A stretch of 64,000 bases of DNA, taken from the NCBI RefSeq assembly GCF_022458985.1, contig NC_061773.1:23594001-23658000 (forward strand), read 5' to 3'. Within the stretch, counting starts at the first letter, position 1, and each line of letters opens with the position of its first letter. The DNA is from Mugil cephalus (lineage: Eukaryota; Chordata; Actinopteri; Mugiliformes; Mugilidae). The position numbers and the translations under genes are program-made. Positions 59,101-64,000 of the stretch are shown here, piece after piece. The notes below the pieces were generated by a model. The model was not told where the DNA came from. It saw only the letters and a list, made by a program, of their open reading frames with translations, and made no database searches.

Positions 59101-60469
59101 CATAAGCGATGCTGATACATGAGAGGAAAGAGCCTGGTTTGTTAAGGAGCAGACTCCCTCGGGTACGTTCAACCGTGTTCATTTGACACTGGGCCCAGTG
59201 TTTGTTTTCTGCACAGCTCAAGAGGTCACACCGCGGCACTAAACAAGCGGATGTAAGCTCATGATTAATACAGCGGTGCCACGGTCACGCTCTGAACAGC
59301 ATGGGCAAGTTGCTCCGGCAGTATAGTGTTGCAGCTACACATGCCATCCTGGGGAGACTCTTACTCTGGTGTGTTGATCCAGATGATGTCCAGGTGGCAG
59401 TAGTACACGCACTCCTTGTCTTTGTAAGAGTAACACGTGCACCTCTTGGCTCGCCTCCGGGCCGGACTCTCCTCTCCGCTGGGAGCCACGGCGGGGAAGC
59501 GGTTCCACCCTCCGGGCAGGGGCGCACTCAGTTTGCCCGCGTCCACATGCCTCACGTCTTTGCTGGATGAGGAACCTGCGACAACACGGGAACGTTATGG
59601 GCTTTTCTCATATTCTTAATGTTAAATAGCACAACGTTGTTCTAGAAAAGTTCTTTTGGAGGCAAAGGGGCACGCGTGCCCGTTTATGCAGAGTCCATGA
59701 GGCCACACCATGCCATATTACTGTGAAAACACCTGTGCGTTATAGTAATGGAAGGAGGATTTGCAGTAGCCCACCAAATAATACATCTATGAAGTTACTG
59801 GCTTTACATGCAATGGGCAGGAAAGAAGACCAGATGGAGAGGAACGGAGATCGGGTCAATGAGACATTTTTTTAGTTATTTATTGCTGAAATTCAGAAGT
59901 TATTAGATAAAATATAATTATTGCCAATTCCACTAATGGAGCTATTTAAGTCATTTAAATAAAATGGATACCGACATTTTGCAGGCACAGTTTGATAAGT
60001 TTCTTCATCTCTGGATGATGTCAGGTGCGAACTTTAATTACCATTATTAATACATGCATTCATTTCCTTGACTTAGTTGGCTAATTACTTGTAAAACAAA
60101 TCTTGATGAAATCATTTCCAGCAGCAATCCCAACATCTAACATCTTTCACTGTTACATTTGCTAAATGGCGTTTTTTTTGTTCTGCACAGACGTGAGTTA
60201 TGATCTTGAACAGCATCCTCCTGAAATGCAGAAACAGATGCTCACTGCGCACATTCAGCTCACACATATGTGCTTTTGGTTTTATCTGTTCTGGCTTCCA
60301 GTTATCCGCGCATATTTCGTCCAAGGGCTCGTTTATGTAAACGTGAAATTAGCCAATATGAATTAAATAATAATAACAATAATAATAGACACTACTCACC
60401 GTTGGCCAGAGACGCTGCCACCACAATAAGAAATAATACTCCCACATCAACGTATGATGCATTAGCCAT
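56170..60469 (-). CDS. edn3: Preproendothelin-3, complete
   Basis: A secreted vasoactive peptide precursor acting through endothelin receptors; in vertebrates it drives neural-crest-derived pigment and enteric neurons. Coding exons in transcript order are 60469-60400, 59575-59365, 56505-56353 and 56251-56170 (TGA): 516 nt, 171 aa. Residues 1-22 form a signal peptide with a [12 protein letters not shown] core. The dibasic site K67-R68 precedes the mature 21-mer, residues 69-89, with Cys69, 71, 79 and 83 ([11 protein letters not shown]..., ending HLDIIW). Trp89-Ile90 is the converting-enzyme bond. CTC plus [10 protein letters not shown] marks the ET-3 class (ET-1/2 have CSC and YFC). [13 protein letters not shown] continues big ET-3 and R109-M-R-R112 is a furin-type site. 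A second CxC-x7-C-x3-C array follows at 128-142. All junctions are GT-AG and in phase. An a/b paralogue suffix cannot be assigned. Confidence 0.96.
56353..56505 (-). CDS. edn3: edn3 exon 3: big-ET-3 tail and endothelin-like peptide
   Basis: It continues [12 protein letters not shown], then RMRR (furin-type) and GKR (119-121), then [15 protein letters not shown], whose cysteine spacing equals that of the hormone. A similar endothelin-like segment exists in mammalian prepro-ET-3. The 101-bp intron to the last exon (56252-56352) ends TTTCCCTAG. The last exon is strongly basic ([12 protein letters not shown]) and ends SGPVMK. Confidence 0.93.
56506..59364. other. edn3 intron 2
   Basis: 2.86 kb, no competing exon found. 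An A-run (56509-56519, plus strand) supplies the polypyrimidine tract of the exon 3 acceptor on the minus strand. The frames up to 103 codons inside it, for example 57976-58257 and 58776-59087, have no conserved content. Confidence 0.6.
59365..59575 (-). CDS. edn3: edn3 exon 2: mature endothelin-3
   Basis: This exon encodes residues 24-94: a pro-segment rich in Pro and Gly, the basic RRRAKR processing site, the whole mature peptide with its two disulphides, and INTPE of the big-endothelin tail. The acceptor follows TGTCGCAG and the donor is GA|GTAAGAG. Plus-strand frames over this region are antisense shadows. Confidence 0.96.
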
Positions 60470-62800
60470 CACACTTTGAAACATTAGAAATGGTTATTAA
60501 AGAGGTTAAAAAAAATAAAAATAAAATAAAAATGAAAGTGGTAAAAAGTCCAGAGCGTCCGCTGTATGTGTGTGTGTATCCTGCTGCTGGCTACCTGCTG
60601 CGCTGCTGCCCCTGTGCGTTTGACTCCTGCAGCCTGACTCCCGATAATTATGAGTTGACAGTTCAGAGGCAAGCTGGGCGTAATGTGACGCACACTTCCT
60701 GGGGAGATTTTCAAGATAAAACACACTTTAGGCAAACTTTTTAGATATTAGAGACGAATCAGGGTTTGGGAAGAAGTTGTTGAACTAGTCAAATGAAAAT
60801 TACTGGAGAAATACATAAAAATAAAAAAAATAAGAAAAACTCTCTAGATATATCACCATGGTAATATGCAGCAGCATCACCAGCACCAGTAGCGCATATA
60901 ACAAAACAACCCTTAGACGTTTTGTAAAAACGGAGATGAATGATTTGGGGGTGGATACTTCAGTTTGCTTGAACACACACAAAAAAAAACTTCTTCTCGT
61001 CCTAATTTTTAATTGCGCAGCGGAAAATCATTCAGTCTCTCGATTTTAGATTCATGTTTTGACAAGACTCAAACACACAGCAAACCCATTGCTTTGAGTT
61101 GGGATGGTAATAACAGGAAATGTTTTTCATTAAAGGTGACTTAAAGCAGGAAATTGGAACAACAAATTACTTCTTAAGAATTTATATATTAATAAATGTT
61201 TTCTTTTTTTCCCCTCGGATTACTCTCTCTGGTAAGATCTATATTGTAAAATAAATAAATAAATAAAATAAAAATAACATCAATTTTCATAAGTTACTCA
61301 CGGTGGCAATTTCATTATTGTTTACCCTTTTCAAGCGGCGCTAAAAAAACTACACTTCAATCATGTTGCGACTCTATAGTACGTAGTTCCAACTATAAGC
61401 TGTGTTTTGGATTGTGCAACAGGGCACTTCAAATCTCATCAGTTCACCCAGGATTGGGTCAAATTTTAAGATGGAAACATTTTGAATCCGTTACTCACGG
61501 CCTCGTGTGTCATAATCGAATAATAGGTTTAGTGCGAGCTCTCCATTTTCTTCCTGAGTCAGATCCTGTCAGCTCAGGATGCGATGAATAACACGAATTA
61601 AACACGGGAACTATTTTCACCCGCTCGAACTTGGCTCGACAGTAGTCGCTGTTTAGTCACCGCGAGGAATGGAGCGATGTCAGCAATAACCAAAAGCAAT
61701 TTAGCAGCTGTTTTTGCGTGAGTGTTTCAACGAGTTTCATAATTAAATAGTTCATCTAGTGTGAGCTGAGCTAATAGAGTCGGTGCGATGTCTTTTTGAT
61801 CATTTTGTAGGGATCTTGTGTTACTTATGCAAAACACTTTCCTATGAAAAGTCCCTGAAACGAACGTGTTGCATCATAATGTGCTTTTTAAGGAACATTA
61901 CTATACGATGACTTCACCCAGGATTTATTGGTCTGTGGGGTGTGGAGGCACAGAAAGTACATGCATAGTACATACTGCATATGCAAAGTCATTATTTAGG
62001 GTTGTTTTTGTCTAACTTTGATTAGTTATTTAAAGCATGTTGGAGGTTATCTGCTAATTACCTTCATCTAGTTAAAACCTCATGATGGTGAATAAAGATC
62101 TTTACAATCGACCTAAAGATCTTTCTTGTAGGAGGCACCAAAACACTTCATCGAGGAAAGAATTTGTGTTCAAATATTTTCATGTGTCACAACAGTGCAA
62201 AACTGTTATGTTGATTCAAACTGACCAGTTGATTACACCAATTTTAAAGTCCAATGTTTTGTTGACCCGTCCATCCACCTCACACGCCTTATTTGGCCCC
62301 TGTCTTCTCAAATCTTCTCTTTAATGTCCTCGCGCCAGACGTCAAAAAACACAGAACTTCCTGTTACCACATAAACTGACTTACTATGTTTATCTGTCAG
62401 TTCAAAACAGGTGAAAGCAACATATGTTACTTCCTTGCTTTGGCCAAACTGACGCTATCTTCCAGAGGATACGGGCGCTATCTTGTGACTTTGGAGCCAA
62501 GGTCTCTGCAGTGTTGTCCAAAAGTGGAGCCACGTGGAGCCAAGATATTGATGACACACTTCATCCAGACTCACTCGTGTTTCGTTTTATTAATGCTCTT
62601 CCTCCACCAGTTGCAAGGAGATGTTGGATTATACCCTCAACTAAAAATACAATCCTCTTTACAGAGCTGTTGGCAACTGGTGGTCGCCGTTATGTCACGT
62701 CGTGTTTCTATAGCGTCAAATAACCAACTCAAGTGAAACTTATCAAAAAATTTGAACCTCGAACATTCATCAACATTATGTTAGCTGCCTAAAATGACAG
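60470..62800. other. Region upstream of edn3
   Basis: This should hold the edn3 5' UTR and promoter on the minus strand. An A/T-rich run is at 60500-60540 and a CA tract at 60567-60580. I see no convincing TATA box, so the transcription start is unplaced and a noncoding first exon is possible. An AAAT repeat lies at 61246-61275. At 62440-62560, GCCAAACTGACGCTATCTTC-like words recall DNA transposon ends. No other gene is seen. Confidence 0.45.
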
Positions 62801-62819
62801 AAACCATCCTTGACAATCC

Positions 62820-62980
62820 ACTAACATGGAGGAGGTGGAGTTTATGACCTATACTGCAACCGGTCACCAGGGGGAGCTGTACTCGCTTTGGCTTCACTTT
62901 AGAGGAGCAGTTCCAATCAGAGACATGCTCGTTCGCGACCTTCCAGAGGACGACCGGTTACAAAAAATGGATGAATGAAT
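62820..62980 (+). repeat. Fish repeat: MITE end plus GGATGAATG tail
   Basis: TATACTGCAACCGGTCACCA, GGGGGAGCTGTACTCGCTTT, GGCTTCACTTT (62852-62902) is the same repeat as 50345-50440, inverted. CGACCGGTTACAAAAAATGG, ATGAATGAAT at 62951-62980 is the usual 3' end of the dispersed repeat also seen at 63835-64000. Confidence 0.55.
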
Positions 62981-63219
62981 CAAATGCTAGGCGTGATATA
63001 ATCCTCAAACTTAAGTTTCCATTAACAAAAATCACAAAACTGTTGTGAATAATGGTGTCGTACTTCGAATCTTGATAGAGCACAAGTACTTTATAATGTT
63101 GGTAAACAGAAAAAAAAAATGCATTTAATAACAACCTTCTGTTATTGGTTTTGCACTGAAGCCTCTTTCCCCACGGACATTTTTGTGACTTGTCACGGTA
63201 GGAAAAGCTCAGGTGTAAT

Positions 63220-63310
63220 TGCGAGCACAATAACAGGCTGCCAAAGGTGCCCCAGTGCCTGTGAAATGAAAGCGCGCGCACATCATACCCATTTTGTTTT
63301 TAATGCGAGG
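63220..63310. other. Possible conserved noncoding block upstream of edn3
   Basis: GCGAGCACAATAACAGGCTG, CCAAAGGTGCCCCAGTGCCT, GTGAAATGAAAGCG stands out as complex, non-repetitive sequence about 2.8 kb upstream of the edn3 ATG. It includes AACAATAA-type and TGCCAAAGG words. Function is only a guess. Confidence 0.2.
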
Positions 63311-63834
63311 TGCAGCCAAATGTCAGCCGTGGGAGAGCCCGATAGCAACGTGTGCCAAGGTAAGTTAGGACTGGCGCTTACAGGCCTCTGTTTGATAATT
63401 AAAATAAAATGAGATGGAAATTACATTCTGTGCGCGGAGCAAAAGTTCCGCACGCTGCCACACAGTCTGCCATCCTAAGACTTTTTTATGTCGTGCAGAT
63501 TATACTGTTGGGTTGTAAAAATAAATTTGATATTATCCCTGAGTTCACGTAGTGACCATACAGTGAGGTTGTAGGCGTCGGCTCGGCCACCTGATGTGTG
63601 TTTTGGCTAAAAGGCAGCAGGCCCCTGCACCTTTTATTTGACAGCCATACGGCACTTACGTTGCTGTAAGTGTACATTGTTAAATTAGAAACACGACGCG
63701 AAACCGAAAAAATGGGTCTGCATTCATTTAGCTCTGTTGATCTCAAATCTGTGAAAAGCGCGTATACAGCTGAATTTATAGTATTCGTCGTGTAAATCAT
63801 CCATCCATGAATGACTTGTTTATCCTGTTCATGG

Positions 63835-64000
63835 TCTAGGAGGGCTGGAGCCAATCCCAGCAGGCGTTGAGCAAGAAGCAGCTCCCATCAGGGACAGGTT
63901 GTCTGTCACATCCACGATAAAAACTACACACTCACACCTTCTGGCAACGAGGCGCGTGCATTTGCAGATAACTTCGATGTCTTTAGACCGTGGGAGGAAA
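63835..64000 (+). repeat. Dispersed fish repeat, cut by the window edge
   Basis: GGGCTGGAGCCAATCCCAGC, then ACACTCACACCTTCTGGCAA and GATGTCTTTAGACCGTGGGA, GGAAA. This follows the familiar order GGCTGGAGCCTATCCCAGC...ACACTCACACC...TGTCTTTGGACTGTGGGAGGAAAC. Related pieces are at 34677, 53802 and 62951. Confidence 0.65.

Noticed and set aside
59301..59570. 89-codon plus-strand frame
   Set aside because: Antisense shadow of edn3 exon 2, whose minus-strand reading is unmistakable endothelin.
62386..62736. 116-codon and 99-codon overlapping plus frames upstream of edn3
   Set aside because: Overlapping frames without conserved content in sequence that resembles a DNA transposon fragment.
1..64000. 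CRISPR arrays, phage genes or bacterial operons
   Set aside because: No regularly spaced repeats, no ribosome-binding sites, and the window is clearly vertebrate nuclear DNA.

Overview
This window is vertebrate nuclear DNA, almost certainly from a ray-finned (teleost) fish. The reasons are split genes with GT-AG introns, four recognisable vertebrate gene families, and a dense mix of repeats typical of teleosts: Tc1-like transposons, L2/Rex/CR1-type LINE tails, a tRNA-headed SINE, hAT-like and other inverted-repeat elements, and many microsatellites. It is not prokaryotic. Most long open frames are chance frames or dead transposons. The real exons are short, and I assembled them by hand from splice sites, phase and protein similarity.

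Four protein-coding genes are supported. (1) 47-2829, plus strand: the last four coding exons of a Period circadian protein, best matching per3. The gene continues upstream of the window. (2) 6404-16535, minus strand: a complete 12-exon mxra8 (435 aa; two V-type Ig domains, one membrane helix, conserved tail). (3) 18514-24208, plus strand: a complete 5-exon pdrg1 (136 aa; prefoldin-like). (4) 56170-60469, minus strand: a complete 4-coding-exon edn3 (171 aa; preproendothelin-3). All splice phases close exactly and each CDS length is a multiple of three.

Layout: per3 and mxra8 are tail to tail, with 3.6 kb between stop codons. mxra8 and pdrg1 are head to head, with 2 kb between start codons, which must hold both promoters. 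pdrg1 and edn3 are tail to tail across a 32-kb gene-poor stretch made largely of transposon remains. The last 3.5 kb lies upstream of edn3. In human the counterparts are split between 1p36 (PER3, MXRA8) and 20q (PDRG1, EDN3), so the linkage fits teleost chromosomes that carry both ancestral blocks. The genes do not form a common pathway; they cover circadian repression, cell-surface adhesion, a prefoldin-like chaperone subunit, and a secreted peptide hormone.

I found no CRISPR, phage, operon or evident new gene system. The most useful unusual observations are: a 25-nt mxra8 micro-exon with tandem donors 5 nt apart; a CA-rich tract directly after another mxra8 donor; a second endothelin-spaced cysteine array in edn3; several same-family transposon pairs inside the window, two of them with inverted ends; and a few non-repetitive noncoding blocks that could be regulatory. 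Repeat class names come from recognising sequence, not from a database search.
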